From Gynuella sp050296195 (GTDB lineage Bacteria > Pseudomonadota > Gammaproteobacteria > Pseudomonadales > Natronospirillaceae): DNA of 64,000 bases. The notes below the pieces were generated by a model, which worked only from the letters and a program-made list of their open reading frames with translations, searched no databases and had not been told where the DNA came from. The translations under genes and the position numbers were made by a program. The DNA is taken from NCBI RefSeq assembly GCF_050296195.1, contig NZ_JBNKRB010000054.1; one strand, 5' to 3'. Shown piece by piece: positions 25,142 to 35,317 of this stretch. Within the stretch, counting starts at the first letter, position 1; each line of letters begins with the position of its first letter.

Positions 25142-26746
25142 TCAGTAGCTGGGATCGTACTGATGTTGTTTGACAAAGCTTTCAAACTGCTCCGGCAGCT
25201 CACCTTTCAATAGCCCATTGCGTTGGGCACTTTCACCCACCGCGACGGCAATCTTGGCAGACACTTCACGTATCTGCTTCAGTGGTGGATACAAACATCC
25301 CAGATCGATCTGTTTCTGAGAGACCTCCGCGGCGAGTGTTTCGGCGGCTGAAATCAACATGTCGTCATTGATACGAGTGGTACCGGAAAGTAAGGCGCCA
25401 AGGCCCAGACCCGGAAAAATATAGGCATTATTGCCCTGACCCGGAACTTTCACATTGCCGTTGATGTGAACCACGTCAAACGGGCTGCCACTGGCAAATA
25501 CTGCTTGTCCGTTACTCCACTGATAGGCATTTTCCGCGGTACATTCAGCATTGGCTGTTGGGTTGGAAAGTGCAAACACAACAGGGTGTTCGTTGTTGGC
25601 GGTCATGAACTCCACCATCTCCTGAGTGATCAGGCCGGGTCTGCCGGTGGCTCCAATTAACGCATGTGGGCGGAATTCCTTCAGTGCTTCAAGGGCCGTC
25701 ATCGGTGACATGTCGGCGGCAAAGGGGCGTACATGTTCTTTGATATAATCGCGGCTTTTCACGACCAGACCTTTGCTGTCGTTAAAGACCATGCGGGCAT
25801 TGGCTTCTTCGGCGCTAAGCCCCTGACGCTGCATGGCTTTGGCCACCAGATCACCGATACCGGTCGCGGCTGACCCTGCACCCAGGAACATAAAACGCAT
25901 ATCCTTCAGCTGCATGCCGTTGATCCGGGTGGCGGCCATCAAACCGGCCAATGCGACTGCTGCAGTGCCCTGGATATCGTCATTGAAACACAGTAGTTGA
26001 TCGCGATAACGCTCCAGCAGAGTGACGGCATTTGGAGTGGAGAAATCTTCAAACTGTAACAGTGCATTGGGGAACTGTTGTTTGACGGCTTGTACGAATT
26101 CGTCGACAAAGGCGTCATATTCCTCGCCACGGATGCGGGGCTGACGTAGGCCCAGATAGAATGGATCTTCGCGGGCCTCTTCATTATCTGTTCCCACGTC
26201 CAGCATGATCGGCATACAGTGGGCAGGATCAACGCCAGCACAGGCGCAATACAGAGACAGTTTGCCAATCGGGATGCCCATGCCGTTGCTGCCCAAATCA
26301 CCCAGGCCGAGAATCCGTTCGCCGTCGGTCACCACGATCAGACGGACATCCTCTTGCCAGTTTTGCAGTAGTTGTTCAATGTTGCCGCGATCATTATAGG
26401 AAATATAGCAACCATTGGTTTCACGGAAATTTATCGCGAAATCCTGACAGGCTTTGCCAACAGTTGGGGTGTAAACCACCGGCATAAATTCTTCGATATG
26501 ATCAATCAGTATTTTATAGTAAACACGCTCATTGCGTTTTTGCAGTGCAGCCAGGGAGATATATTGATCAATGGGGGTAGTTTTTTTCCGAAGATTGGCC
26601 AGTGAACGATTGACTTGTTGTTGCTGACTACTGACCACAGGCGGCAGTAAACCGGTTAAACCGAGTTGCTGGCGCTCTTCCAGCGTGAAAGCGGTGCCTT
26701 TATTGGTTCTTGGGTTACTTAAAATTTCTAAACCTTTTTTGTTCAT
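25142..26746 (-). CDS. maeA: NAD-dependent malic enzyme (decarboxylating)
   Basis: 534 residues, full length for the large-subunit bacterial/eukaryotic-type malic enzyme. Motifs: MPVVYTPTVGKACQDF (about 90), VVTDGERILGLGDLG (about 140), FEDFSTPNA (about 237), CFNDDIQGTAAVALAGL with the metal ligands (about 258), the NAD-binding FLGAGSAATGIGDLV (about 292), and SNPTANAECTAENAY. It converts malate to pyruvate and CO2 in the cytoplasm. A single-gene unit; the first methionine sits in MNKKGLEILSNPRTNKG. It could feed pyruvate to the PFOR encoded further right (inference). Confidence 0.93.
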   Translation of the reverse strand: MNKKGLEILSNPRTNKGTAFTLEERQQLGLTGLLPPVVSSQQQQVNRSLANLRKKTTPIDQYISLAALQKRNERVYYKILIDHIEEFMPVVYTPTVGKACQDFAINFRETNGCYISYNDRGNIEQLLQNWQEDVRLIVVTDGERILGLGDLGSNGMGIPIGKLSLYCACAGVDPAHCMPIMLDVGTDNEEAREDPFYLGLRQPRIRGEEYDAFVDEFVQAVKQQFPNALLQFEDFSTPNAVTLLERYRDQLLCFNDDIQGTAAVALAGLMAATRINGMQLKDMRFMFLGAGSAATGIGDLVAKAMQRQGLSAEEANARMVFNDSKGLVVKSRDYIKEHVRPFAADMSPMTALEALKEFRPHALIGATGRPGLITQEMVEFMTANNEHPVVFALSNPTANAECTAENAYQWSNGQAVFASGSPFDVVHINGNVKVPGQGNNAYIFPGLGLGALLSGTTRINDDMLISAAETLAAEVSQKQIDLGCLYPPLKQIREVSAKIAVAVGESAQRNGLLKGELPEQFESFVKQHQYDPSY

Positions 26747-27139
26747 ACTGAGTTCCGATATTGGCTGCAGGTGAAAGAAAGATCGTATGGAAATATAGAT
26801 TATAACGTTTTTATGCCTTCAACCTATTATTGATCGGGTTCAGTTCGAAGGTTCTCCAGCTATCCGGCGTTGAACAAGGTCACATAGTTTCATTATCAGA
26901 TGCTTCAGGCCGGCGGTTATAACGTCTTCTTTAGTGTACATGAGCCCTCATTGACCTAGGCTGACCCATCTCAGTCACTTTCACAAAAAATACAGTGTCT
27001 GTATCTGTTATATGGCGCATGTCGTTGATTTGTTGGAGATAAAGCAAAGCCGTCGTGTCTTGCATATACTGGCGTAACTTTCAACGTCGATGAGCGGCGC
27101 GACAGCGGTTGTTACATGGATATCTCTTGAGGCAGGCAT
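26747..27139. other. intergenic region between divergent maeA and oxidoreductase gene
   Basis: 393 bases with no coding potential or clear site beyond the AGGCAGGC-like ribosome site of the rightward gene. It should hold both promoters. Confidence 0.4.
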
Positions 27140-27769
27140 ATGAGAATACTGGTAGTGGGGGCGACTGGTCTGGTTGGCCAGCAAGTACTGACGCAGGCAC
27201 AGGCTGATCCCCGAATCAGTCACATAACGGTGTTGGCACGCAAGCCATTGGCGTCGACTGGGAAATTGCAATGCCATAGTGTCGATTTTGATCAATTGCC
27301 CGATGACGCACAGCTCTGGCAGTGTGATGCCGTTATCTGCACCTTGGGCTCAACCCTGAAAACAGCCGGTTCCCGCGAGATGTTTTATCGCATCGACCAT
27401 GACTATCCTTTGGCTGTTGCCCGACACGCGCAACAATATGGTGGCCGCTGTTACGTGCTCAACTCGGCCATGGGAGCAGATGTGAATTCCAGGTTCTTTT
27501 ATAACCGGGTCAAAGGTGAACTGGAGCGCGATCTGCAGGCGCTGTCGTTTGCATCCGTTACGTTGGTCAGGCCGGGATTGATCGCTGGTCAGCGGACTGA
27601 GTTTCGTTTGGGAGAACGGAGTATGCAATTACTGCTGACCATACTGGCACCGGTTCTGCCTCGACGGTGGCGTTGCAATCCGGCTGATAATATTGCCCGA
27701 GCCCTGCTGGATGCTGCTGTTCGTGCTGAGCCGGGCGTACATGAAGTATCATCTGAGACATTGAGTTAG
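27140..27769 (+). CDS. NAD(P)H-binding atypical SDR (HTATIP2/YbjT-like)
   Basis: 209 residues. Rossmann start MRILVVGATGLVGQQVL with GATGLVG, then the DAVICTLGSTLKTAGS loop and VLNSAMGADVNSRFFYNRVK, in which YNRVK is the YxxxK-like pair. The length and motifs match small NAD(P)H-binding proteins related to HTATIP2. GAGG precedes the ATG. Monocistronic as far as can be seen. Redox sensing or an unknown reductase activity; no substrate can be named. Confidence 0.75.
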   Translation: MRILVVGATGLVGQQVLTQAQADPRISHITVLARKPLASTGKLQCHSVDFDQLPDDAQLWQCDAVICTLGSTLKTAGSREMFYRIDHDYPLAVARHAQQYGGRCYVLNSAMGADVNSRFFYNRVKGELERDLQALSFASVTLVRPGLIAGQRTEFRLGERSMQLLLTILAPVLPRRWRCNPADNIARALLDAAVRAEPGVHEVSSETLS

Positions 27770-27780
27770 GGAACCTCTTA
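27766..27780 (+). repeat. half copy of the 45-bp palindromic element
   Basis: TTAGGGAACCTCTTA, matching 12 of 15 bases of the outer end of the 45-bp palindrome (CTAGGGAATCTCTGA). It includes the TAG stop of the NAD(P)H-binding protein gene; the second arm is absent. Short enough to be chance. Confidence 0.25.
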
Positions 27781-27961
27781 CATGGACACCGCCTGCTTGC
27801 CAAGCTACAAATAGCTGATAGGTTCGATTGCGCTCTTACATTCGGCCTGTCTATGGGTATAACGCCCTATCGTCTGCAGGATAAATGGTTTTCATGTTAA
27901 ACAGTGATCGACGGCTTCCGTCCTGATCGATTCATCCGTAAACACAAAACGAGAAATCTGT

Positions 27962-28387
27962 ATGAGTCTGCAACCTTTTCATCTGGCCATTCCAGTTTAT
28001 GACCTCAATGCGGCACGAAATTTTTATACTGAGGTATTCGGTTTGGAAGAAGGCCGGTCTTCCGAGCATTGGGTCGATTTTGATTTTTTCGGGCATCAGC
28101 TGGTCATCCATGAACATCTTCAGACCCCGGCACAACAACAGGCTCACACGAATGCGGTGGATGGTCACGATGTTCCGGTACCGCATTTTGGTGTAGTACT
28201 GGAATGGTCTCAGTGGGAGGCACTGGCTGAGCGGCTGAAATCTTTCGATATTCCGTTTTTGATCGAGCCTTATGTGCGCTTCAAAGGTCAGGTGGGTGAA
28301 CAGGGCACCATGTTCCTATTCGACCCGTGTGGTAATGCTTTGGAGTTCAAAGCGTTCAAAGACCTGACTCAATTGTTTGCCAGATAA
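27962..28387 (+). CDS. VOC (glyoxalase/dioxygenase) superfamily protein
   Basis: 141 residues with two beta-alpha-beta-beta-beta units of the vicinal-oxygen-chelate fold. Metal-ligand candidates are His7 in PFHLAIPV, His78-region PHFGVVLE and Glu near the C-terminal CGNALEFKAF. The N-terminus has DLNAARNFYTEVFGLEEG, a hallmark of these enzymes. Family members isomerise, cleave or add thiols to small molecules; the substrate is unknown. Stand-alone gene. Confidence 0.85.
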   Translation: MSLQPFHLAIPVYDLNAARNFYTEVFGLEEGRSSEHWVDFDFFGHQLVIHEHLQTPAQQQAHTNAVDGHDVPVPHFGVVLEWSQWEALAERLKSFDIPFLIEPYVRFKGQVGEQGTMFLFDPCGNALEFKAFKDLTQLFAR

Positions 28388-28506
28388 TGATTTCACTGAC
28401 GATCTGGTCCGGTCTGGAATTATGGTGCTGGTCATGGTCAGTGGAGCCGCGTATATGAATATCGTTTTAGGATGTTTCATATTCACGGCAGTGGATGTAG
28501 CAGAGC

Positions 28507-29361
28507 CTATTTTTTCAGGTGCTTGGGATCTGCTACACGAATGTATTTAGTCAATGGGTGATTGATTTTCCGTAGTTCCGCCAGTACCAGTTGCGCCACT
28601 TCACGGGCACCGAATTCGGTGTAATGGGTATTGTCAGATCTGCCATCAGGATAGTTGGGATGAGCACCCGGTTGCAGGTGCATGAACCGCAACTCCGAGT
28701 CTTTGGGGCCCAGGTTTTCGAAATAGTCGTGTGTCACCTTTTCCATATCAATGAATGTTATTTCCGGATGTTCTGCCGCCACTTCGCGTACCAGCTGGGC
28801 GTAAGGGTGAGTTGATACCAAGTGGTCATTCTGATCAAATTTTCGGCGTACCACCGGGGTCATCAAAATCGCATGAGCATCGGCGGTTTCCACATCCTTG
28901 ATAAAACGATTTAAATTGGCTTTGTACTCCTCAGGAGTGGTGTAGCGTTCGACTTTGCTGGGCACTTCATCGTTATGACCAAATTGAATAAAGACATAGT
29001 CTCCGGCATGAATGTTATCGATAACGGCCTGCCATCGTCCTTCAGAAATAAATGTTTTGGTGCTGCGCCCGTTTCTGGCGAGATTAATGGTGTTGACGGA
29101 CTTGTCAAAAAACTTGGCAAAAGGGACACCCCAGCCGGTCTCTGGATAGTCGGAGGGATCTTTGATGGCCATGGTTGAATCGCCAGCCATAAATATCTGC
29201 AAAGTGGCTGAGTCAGTCATTTTTTGTGTCTCCAGGCCGGCACATGATGTCAGTGTTGCGCTGATAAAACCAATGCCAACGAGCATATGTTTCATGCTTT
29301 TTGAAATGATCGGATGTGCAGGTTTTTTTAATTTAAAAATAGATTTTATGGTGTGTTTCAT
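28507..29361 (-). CDS. rhamnogalacturonan acetylesterase-like SGNH hydrolase, probable lipoprotein
   Basis: 284 residues. The SGNH blocks are all visible: IFMAGDSTMA (catalytic Ser), NLARNGRSTKTF (Gly/Asn), YVFIQFGHNDE and DNTHYTEFGA near the C-terminus (Asp, His). This pattern is that of rhamnogalacturonan acetylesterases (CE12-like), which deacetylate pectin. The start at 29361 has AAGG seven bases upstream; a second ATG at 29295 lacks one. A lipobox-like LTSC about residue 37-40 suggests an outer-membrane or periplasmic lipoprotein with a long basic N-region. No other pectin genes are in the window. Confidence 0.85.
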   Translation of the reverse strand: MKHTIKSIFKLKKPAHPIISKSMKHMLVGIGFISATLTSCAGLETQKMTDSATLQIFMAGDSTMAIKDPSDYPETGWGVPFAKFFDKSVNTINLARNGRSTKTFISEGRWQAVIDNIHAGDYVFIQFGHNDEVPSKVERYTTPEEYKANLNRFIKDVETADAHAILMTPVVRRKFDQNDHLVSTHPYAQLVREVAAEHPEITFIDMEKVTHDYFENLGPKDSELRFMHLQPGAHPNYPDGRSDNTHYTEFGAREVAQLVLAELRKINHPLTKYIRVADPKHLKK

Positions 29362-29554
29362 ATTTGCCTTTTTTTATCTGTTTTATTTTTATTGAAATAT
29401 TTCGGACGTACGAATCGAAAATCTGTTTAAAGCTATTTGATTTAATGGGTGTCGTCAATGCCCGGTTTGGTGTGAGAGGCTGGTGGAGAATATTATAAGA
29501 ATAGCGATTTGATGAATTAAATAAGTATATGGTGGGAGCGATGGGACGAAGGAT

Positions 29555-29581
29555 GGCAGGCTGTGTGGGGTGCAGCCTGCC
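29555..29581 (-). terminator. hairpin after the PFOR gene
   Basis: Perfect 9-bp stem GGCAGGCTG / CAGCCTGCC with a 9-base loop, 11 bases past the nifJ-type gene. Strong GC stem without a T-run on the - strand. Confidence 0.55.
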
Positions 29582-29592
29582 TGATAAACGCG

Positions 29593-32500
29593 TTACATCC
29601 GAGTGTCAGGAATAAACTCGTCGGCTGAGCGCGTGGCCATTTCTTCGTAAACTGACCATTTTTGGTTCACTACCTGCTGGGCCAGCTGCATCAGGCGATC
29701 TGCCTCTTCTGGATTACGATCCCTGAGTACCTTGTAGCGGTTCTCTCGATAAGCATAATCCTTGACGTCAATGGTAGGTCTGAGGGAATCCAGAATAAAC
29801 GGATTTTTACCGGCGCTGTGTAGTGCCGGGTTGTAACGATACAACGGCCAATAACCGGCTTTAACGGCGAGACGCTGTTGCTCCAGGCCCTCATCCATAT
29901 TGATGCCATGCTCAATGCAGTGACTGTAAGCAATGATCAAGGATGGTCCATCGTAACGTTCTGCCTCACGGAAAGCCTGTAATGTCTGTTGCGGGTTGGC
30001 ACCCAGGGCAACTCTGGCGACATAGACGTTCCCGTAGGCAATGGCCTGCAGACTCAGGTCTTTTTGTGGCACAACCTTTCCGCCAGCAGCGAACTTGGCA
30101 ACCGCTCCGATAGGCGTGGCTTTGGAGGCCTGGCCACCGGTGTTGGAGTAAACTTCGGTATCCATCACCAGCACGTTGACATTACGACCACTCGCCAGGA
30201 CATGATCGACACCGCCATAACCAATGTCATAGGCCCAGCCGTCGCCGCCGACGATCCAGATACTGCGACGGACCAGGTGGTCGATAACCGATAACAGTTC
30301 CTGTGCTTTGGGAGTCTTCAGCTGTTCAAGTTTTTGTCTGATATCTGTCACCCGACGGCGTTGTTGAATGATTTCGCTTTCCAGCGTCTGAGGTGCATTC
30401 AGAGTTTCTGCTACAAGGTCCAGGTCGATCTCGGAAGCCAGTTCCTGTAACCGGGTTTGTGCCAGTCGGGTATGTTGATCAACCGTCAGCCGGTAACCAA
30501 AACCAAACTCGGCATTGTCTTCAAACAGAGAGTTAGCCCATGCCGGTCCTTTACCATCGCTATTCTGACTCCAGGGAGTGGTCGGCAAATTGCCACCGTA
30601 GATGGAGGAGCAGCCGGTTGCGTTGGCGATGAGTGAACGGTCACCAAATAACTGGCTAATCAGTTTCAGATAAGGTGTTTCGCCACAACCGGAACAGGCG
30701 CCGCTGAATTCGAACAAGGGTTGTAGGTATTGCACTCCGCGAACGTTGGAGAAATCAACCCGGTTGCGATCGTTATAAGGTAATTGCTCAAAGAACTGTA
30801 GTCCGACCTTTTCGGTACTCAACCAGGTTTCTTTGTCCGTCATATTGATGGCGTGATGGTGCTCGTCCAAAGGGTCCTGAGCCGGGCAGGCACGAACACA
30901 TAATCCGCAGCCGGTGCAGTCTTCCGGATAGACCTGAAGCGTGTACCGTATGTCCGGAAACCCACGGGCACTGACTTCGGCCGAACGGAATGCTTCTGGT
31001 GCTTGTGCCAAGACATCTTCATTGTAGAATTTAGCCCGGATCGCTGCGTGTGGGCAGACGATAGAACAGTTGCCACACTGAATACACAGGTCGGGTTCCC
31101 AGATGGGAATGTCCTGAGCGATGTTGCGTTTTTCCCATTTAGTCGTGGCGGTCGGGAAAGTGCCATCGTCGGGTAGCAGAGATACCGGAATCAGGTCGCC
31201 ACGGCCGTGAATGATTTCACTGGTTACTTGTTTGACAAACTCCGGCGCTTGTTCAAATGCGGCCATTGGATCAGGGTCGTATTCACTGCTGACCTGTTTC
31301 GGGTAGTTCACCTGTTGCAAATGTGCCAGTGCCTGATCGATAGCAGCATAGTTACGTTTTACAATTTCCTCGCCTTTGCGGCTGTAGGTTTTTTTCGCTG
31401 CCTGTTTAATCTTCTCAATTGCCTGATCTTTTTCCATCACACCCGAAAGTGCAAAGAAACAGGTTTGCATAACAGTATTGATGCGTCGGCCCATTCCTAC
31501 CGAACGGGCAACTTTAGCACCATCTATGACGTAGAACTGAATATCTTTATTGATAATCTCCTGCTGTACATGACGCGGCAATTTATCCCATACCTCGTCC
31601 TTGTCGTAAGGACTGTTCAGTAGAAACGTTGCGCCGCGACGGGCTCGATCAAGCATTTCAACATGGTCAACAAAGTTGAACTGATGACAGGCGATAAAAC
31701 CGGCTGACTGAATCAGGTAAGGTGCCTGTATCGGATGCGGTCCGAAACGCAGATGGGAGGTGGTCATGCTGCCGGCTTTTTTGGAATCGTAAACAAAATA
31801 TCCCTGAGCAAAGTAGCCTTCTTCATCACCAATGATCTTGATGCTGTTTTTATTGGCACCCACAGTCCCGTCTGAACCGAGCCCGAAAAATAATGCCCGG
31901 ACAGTGTCCTGAGGCTCTATATCCATCGCTTCGACATCATCGAGACTGGTATTGGAGCGGTCATCAATGATACCAATGGTGAAGTCGTTTTTGGGTTGGT
32001 CGTGCAACAGTTCGGCAAATACCCTGGCCACCATAGCGGGTGTAAATTCCTTGCTGGAAAGGCCAAAGCGTCCACCAATGACCATCGGCATGGTTTTCCG
32101 TTCCCCGCAAACAAGGGCCTGAGCCAGTTCGGTCACGACATCTTTATACAGAGGCTCACCCTCACAGCCGGGTTCTTTGGTACGGTCCAGTACTGCGATC
32201 CGTTTAGCCTGGGCAGGCAGCGCGGCCAGAAAATGCCGAGCACTGAAAGGTCGATATAAACGGACTTTGAGAACACCGACGGAATCGCCGTTTTGATTCA
32301 AGTAGTCGGCAGTGGAAATAGCGGTTTCCGCACCCGAGCCCATAATTACGATCACCCGTTCGGCTTTGGGGTCGCCATAGTACTCGAACAGCTTATAGCG
32401 CCTGCCGGTGAGTGTCGCAAACTGTTCCAGAGTTTCTTCATAGATGCCGATGGCTTCCCGATAGTAGTTGTTGACGCTTTCCCGGCCCTGGAAATACGTA

Positions 32501-33177
32501 TCGGGGTTTTGAGCGGTACCGCGCATGTGCGGGCGGTCGGGATTCAACGCTCTTTGACGATGGGCAAAGACCAGTTTGTCATCGATCATGGCGCGAATTT
32601 GCTGATCTTCCAGCAGGATGATTTTGGAGACTTCGTGAGAGGTTCTGAAGCCATCAAAAAAGTGTACCACCGGCACCCGGCTCTTCAGGGTGGCAGCCTG
32701 AGCCACCAGCGCCATGTCGTGACATTCCTGGACGGTGGAAGAAGCCAGTTGGGCAAAACCGGTCATGCGTACGGCCATGACATCCTGATGATCGCCAAAG
32801 ATTGACAAACCCTGAGCCGCCAGTGAACGGGCTGCAACATGAAACACTGCCGGCGTCAGTTCTCCGGCAATTTTGTACATGTTAGGGATCATCAACATCA
32901 AGCCTTGAGAGGCAGTGAAAGTGGTGGTCAGGGCACCGGTCTGGAGGGCACCGTGAACAGTTCCGGCTGCCCCGCCTTCGCTTTGCATCTCAGCAATCAG
33001 TGGCGTTTCGCCCCAGATATTTTTGATATCCTGGCTGGCCCACTGGTCTGCAAATTCGGCCATGGGGGAGGAGGGTGTAATCGGATAGATGGCACAGACT
33101 TCGTTGACGCGATAAGCCACGTAAGCGGTTGCTTCACCGCCATCGATTGTGACCTGCCTGAGTTTTGTTTTAGCCAT
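29593..33177 (-). CDS. nifJ: pyruvate:ferredoxin (flavodoxin) oxidoreductase, single-chain
   Basis: 1194 residues, the usual length of single-chain PFOR. It oxidises pyruvate and CoA to acetyl-CoA and CO2, passing electrons to ferredoxin or flavodoxin. Order of domains: pyrimidine-binding half (GGEATAYVAYRVNEVCAIYP at the N-terminus), the EKR-type linker, two 4Fe-4S sites (CIQCGNCSIVCPHAA and CTGCGLCVRACPA, about 690-760), and the C-terminal TPP-binding domain with GACSGCGETPYLKL, ATGCSSIYG and VGGDGWAYDIGYGG. The gene lies 10 bases after the GltD-like gene and is co-transcribed with it. Expected in anaerobic or low-oxygen metabolism. Confidence 0.95.
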   Translation of the reverse strand: MAKTKLRQVTIDGGEATAYVAYRVNEVCAIYPITPSSPMAEFADQWASQDIKNIWGETPLIAEMQSEGGAAGTVHGALQTGALTTTFTASQGLMLMIPNMYKIAGELTPAVFHVAARSLAAQGLSIFGDHQDVMAVRMTGFAQLASSTVQECHDMALVAQAATLKSRVPVVHFFDGFRTSHEVSKIILLEDQQIRAMIDDKLVFAHRQRALNPDRPHMRGTAQNPDTYFQGRESVNNYYREAIGIYEETLEQFATLTGRRYKLFEYYGDPKAERVIVIMGSGAETAISTADYLNQNGDSVGVLKVRLYRPFSARHFLAALPAQAKRIAVLDRTKEPGCEGEPLYKDVVTELAQALVCGERKTMPMVIGGRFGLSSKEFTPAMVARVFAELLHDQPKNDFTIGIIDDRSNTSLDDVEAMDIEPQDTVRALFFGLGSDGTVGANKNSIKIIGDEEGYFAQGYFVYDSKKAGSMTTSHLRFGPHPIQAPYLIQSAGFIACHQFNFVDHVEMLDRARRGATFLLNSPYDKDEVWDKLPRHVQQEIINKDIQFYVIDGAKVARSVGMGRRINTVMQTCFFALSGVMEKDQAIEKIKQAAKKTYSRKGEEIVKRNYAAIDQALAHLQQVNYPKQVSSEYDPDPMAAFEQAPEFVKQVTSEIIHGRGDLIPVSLLPDDGTFPTATTKWEKRNIAQDIPIWEPDLCIQCGNCSIVCPHAAIRAKFYNEDVLAQAPEAFRSAEVSARGFPDIRYTLQVYPEDCTGCGLCVRACPAQDPLDEHHHAINMTDKETWLSTEKVGLQFFEQLPYNDRNRVDFSNVRGVQYLQPLFEFSGACSGCGETPYLKLISQLFGDRSLIANATGCSSIYGGNLPTTPWSQNSDGKGPAWANSLFEDNAEFGFGYRLTVDQHTRLAQTRLQELASEIDLDLVAETLNAPQTLESEIIQQRRRVTDIRQKLEQLKTPKAQELLSVIDHLVRRSIWIVGGDGWAYDIGYGGVDHVLASGRNVNVLVMDTEVYSNTGGQASKATPIGAVAKFAAGGKVVPQKDLSLQAIAYGNVYVARVALGANPQQTLQAFREAERYDGPSLIIAYSHCIEHGINMDEGLEQQRLAVKAGYWPLYRYNPALHSAGKNPFILDSLRPTIDVKDYAYRENRYKVLRDRNPEEADRLMQLAQQVVNQKWSVYEEMATRSADEFIPDTRM

Positions 33178-33187
33178 GGTAATCTCC

Positions 33188-34816
33188 TCAAGCTTTGTCA
33201 GTCATATGGATTGCCGCCGTTGGGCACTGGAGGACACAGGCGCTACAGCCGGTGCATTTGGAATAATCAATCTGATAGAAACGGCCTTCACCGAGTTTGA
33301 TGATGGCATCTTCCGGACAGGCTCCATAGCAGCCATCGCATTCGAAACAGTTGCCACAGGAATAGCAACGCCGGACCTCGTAACGGATTTCCTCTTCAGT
33401 GAGGTTACCAAGTACTTCGTCAAAACTCTGAGTCCGTTGTTCCGGCGGAACCACAGGCTGGGAGGTCTGTTCGGTGTCGGTGTAGTACCAGATGTGCAGA
33501 GCGTCAAACGGCACTACCGGAGATTTGGCTTTGGGCGCAAATACCTGGCCGCTTAAGAAGGCGTGAATATTTCGGGCAGCATGCTTACCATGACCCGTTG
33601 CTATGGTGACCGTCCGCTCGCTTGGTACCATGTCGCCGCCGGCGAAGATGCCGGTATGGGCCGTCATCATGTGTTCATCGACCTGTACTGTGCCATCTTC
33701 AGAAAACATGATTTCCGGTATCCCTTGCATCAGTTCTGAGTCAATATTCTGGCCGAGAGCCAGAATGACTGCATCAGCTTCGAGGGTTTCATATTCCCCG
33801 GTCGGCTGTGGCCGGCCGTTTTCATCGAGCATCATTTTTTCGATTTTGATCTGATCGAGTTCCAGTTCGGAAATCGTTCGCAACCAGTTGATTTTAACAC
33901 CTTCCTCCATGGCTTCTTCTGCTTCAAATTTATGCGCCGGCATATGATCGATGTCACGGCGATAAATAATCATGGCTTCTTCGGCTCCGAGTCGCTTGGC
34001 GGTTCTGGCTGCGTCCATGGCTGTGTTTCCTCCGCCATAAACGGCAACTCTGCGCCCCAGCATGGGTCGTTGTCCTTCGCCCACCTCACGCAGGTAGCTG
34101 ACAGCATCCAGTATTCTGCCGGCCTCTCTGGCGGGAATGTCCACTTTGCGGGAAATGTGTGCGCCTACCGCCACGAAGACGGCATCAAATGCGCCTTCTT
34201 CTTTTTCTTTTTGCAGATCCTCAACTTTGTGATTGAGGGTGATCTTGACCCCCATACGTTCGATGCGCTGGATTTCCGCCATCAATATATCGCGTGGCAG
34301 CCGATAGGCCGGTATACCGAAATACATCATCCCGCCCGGACGGGTTCCGGCGTCTCTGATTTCCACGGTATGGCCCATGCGGGCCAGATGATAGGCAGCG
34401 CTCAAACCACTTGGGCCAGCTCCCACCACTAACACTCGTTTACCGGTCTTGCGACTGGTGTAATTCGGTTGCCAGCCTTGTTCGATGGCCATGTCGCCAA
34501 GAAAACGCTCCACCTGGTGAATACTGACGGCCCCATCCACCTGTTCGCGGTTGCAGCCGCCTTCGCAAGGGTGATAACAGACCCGGCCATGAACGGCCGG
34601 CATAGGATTGTTTTCGATCAGCAATTGCCAGGCGTCGTGGTAACGTTTGTCATGAACCAAGGCCAGCCAGCCCTGAATGTTTTCACCGGCAGGACAGGCA
34701 GAGTTACACGGTGGCATAAAATCCTGATAGACCGGACGACGGTTGACCGCCGGACCCGTACCACCGCTTTTTGATAAATCTGGAGGGACAGTCATGTCCA
34801 TGGTTTGTTTGTGCAT
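33188..34816 (-). CDS. GltD-like FAD/NAD(P)-dependent oxidoreductase with C-terminal 2x4Fe-4S
   Basis: 542 residues. N-terminal Cys-rich segment of the GltD type (CNSACPAGENIQGWLAL, then CYHPCEGGCNR), the FAD-binding GAGPSGLSAAYHLARMGH, an NAD(P)-binding AVYGGGNTAMDAARTA, and the C-terminal FAD motif AGGDMV. Unlike plain GltD it ends with ferredoxin-like sites: CYSCGNCFECDGCYGACPEDA and CTGCSACVLQCPTAA. It lies immediately upstream of PFOR in one operon, so it probably moves electrons between NAD(P)H and the ferredoxin used or made by PFOR (inference). Promoter is in the 800-base gap to the right. Confidence 0.88.
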   Translation of the reverse strand: MHKQTMDMTVPPDLSKSGGTGPAVNRRPVYQDFMPPCNSACPAGENIQGWLALVHDKRYHDAWQLLIENNPMPAVHGRVCYHPCEGGCNREQVDGAVSIHQVERFLGDMAIEQGWQPNYTSRKTGKRVLVVGAGPSGLSAAYHLARMGHTVEIRDAGTRPGGMMYFGIPAYRLPRDILMAEIQRIERMGVKITLNHKVEDLQKEKEEGAFDAVFVAVGAHISRKVDIPAREAGRILDAVSYLREVGEGQRPMLGRRVAVYGGGNTAMDAARTAKRLGAEEAMIIYRRDIDHMPAHKFEAEEAMEEGVKINWLRTISELELDQIKIEKMMLDENGRPQPTGEYETLEADAVILALGQNIDSELMQGIPEIMFSEDGTVQVDEHMMTAHTGIFAGGDMVPSERTVTIATGHGKHAARNIHAFLSGQVFAPKAKSPVVPFDALHIWYYTDTEQTSQPVVPPEQRTQSFDEVLGNLTEEEIRYEVRRCYSCGNCFECDGCYGACPEDAIIKLGEGRFYQIDYSKCTGCSACVLQCPTAAIHMTDKA

Positions 34817-35317
34817 GCTTTACCTCTTCGGGGTTTTTATATGAGGTGACCCGCAGGATTACAGCACCGACATGCTGAGGATGTATGATCTGAGACAGTT
34901 TTTTGATTGAAGTATTAGACGTTCAAAAAATAAACCAGAATGTTTTTATTACGGAATAAATAACTTGAAAGAATGTTGACGTAAAACTAGCGATAAGGAC
35001 AAGAATGATTCTCTTGTGGCGAAATAATGGTTTCAGCGAAATTTCATTTTTTGGTTTTTTCCATGCTTGAATACAGTTGTTCAATAAGCGATTGAAATCG
35101 ATTTTTTTTGATTTTAGTGGCTGTCATAGTCGCTGTTTTTCACTATAGGAAACGCGGCTGGTAATTTTACAACGGTTGGTTATGTAAGACTAAAGTCGAG
35201 TGTTAGTTGTTCTGTTGCTATGGTAAGTCAAATTGACGGTTTTGTGCTTTTCTGATTTCTTCTGCTACTGGTTTATTGCCTTTTTCTGTGCATCAGTGAG
35301 ATAGAGAACCGTAAAGC
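34817..35317. other. leader/promoter region of the PFOR operon
   Basis: About 500 bases, AT-rich, without a supported gene. It should contain the leftward promoter of the GltD-like/PFOR operon. No clear FNR palindrome was seen close to the start codon. Confidence 0.4.
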
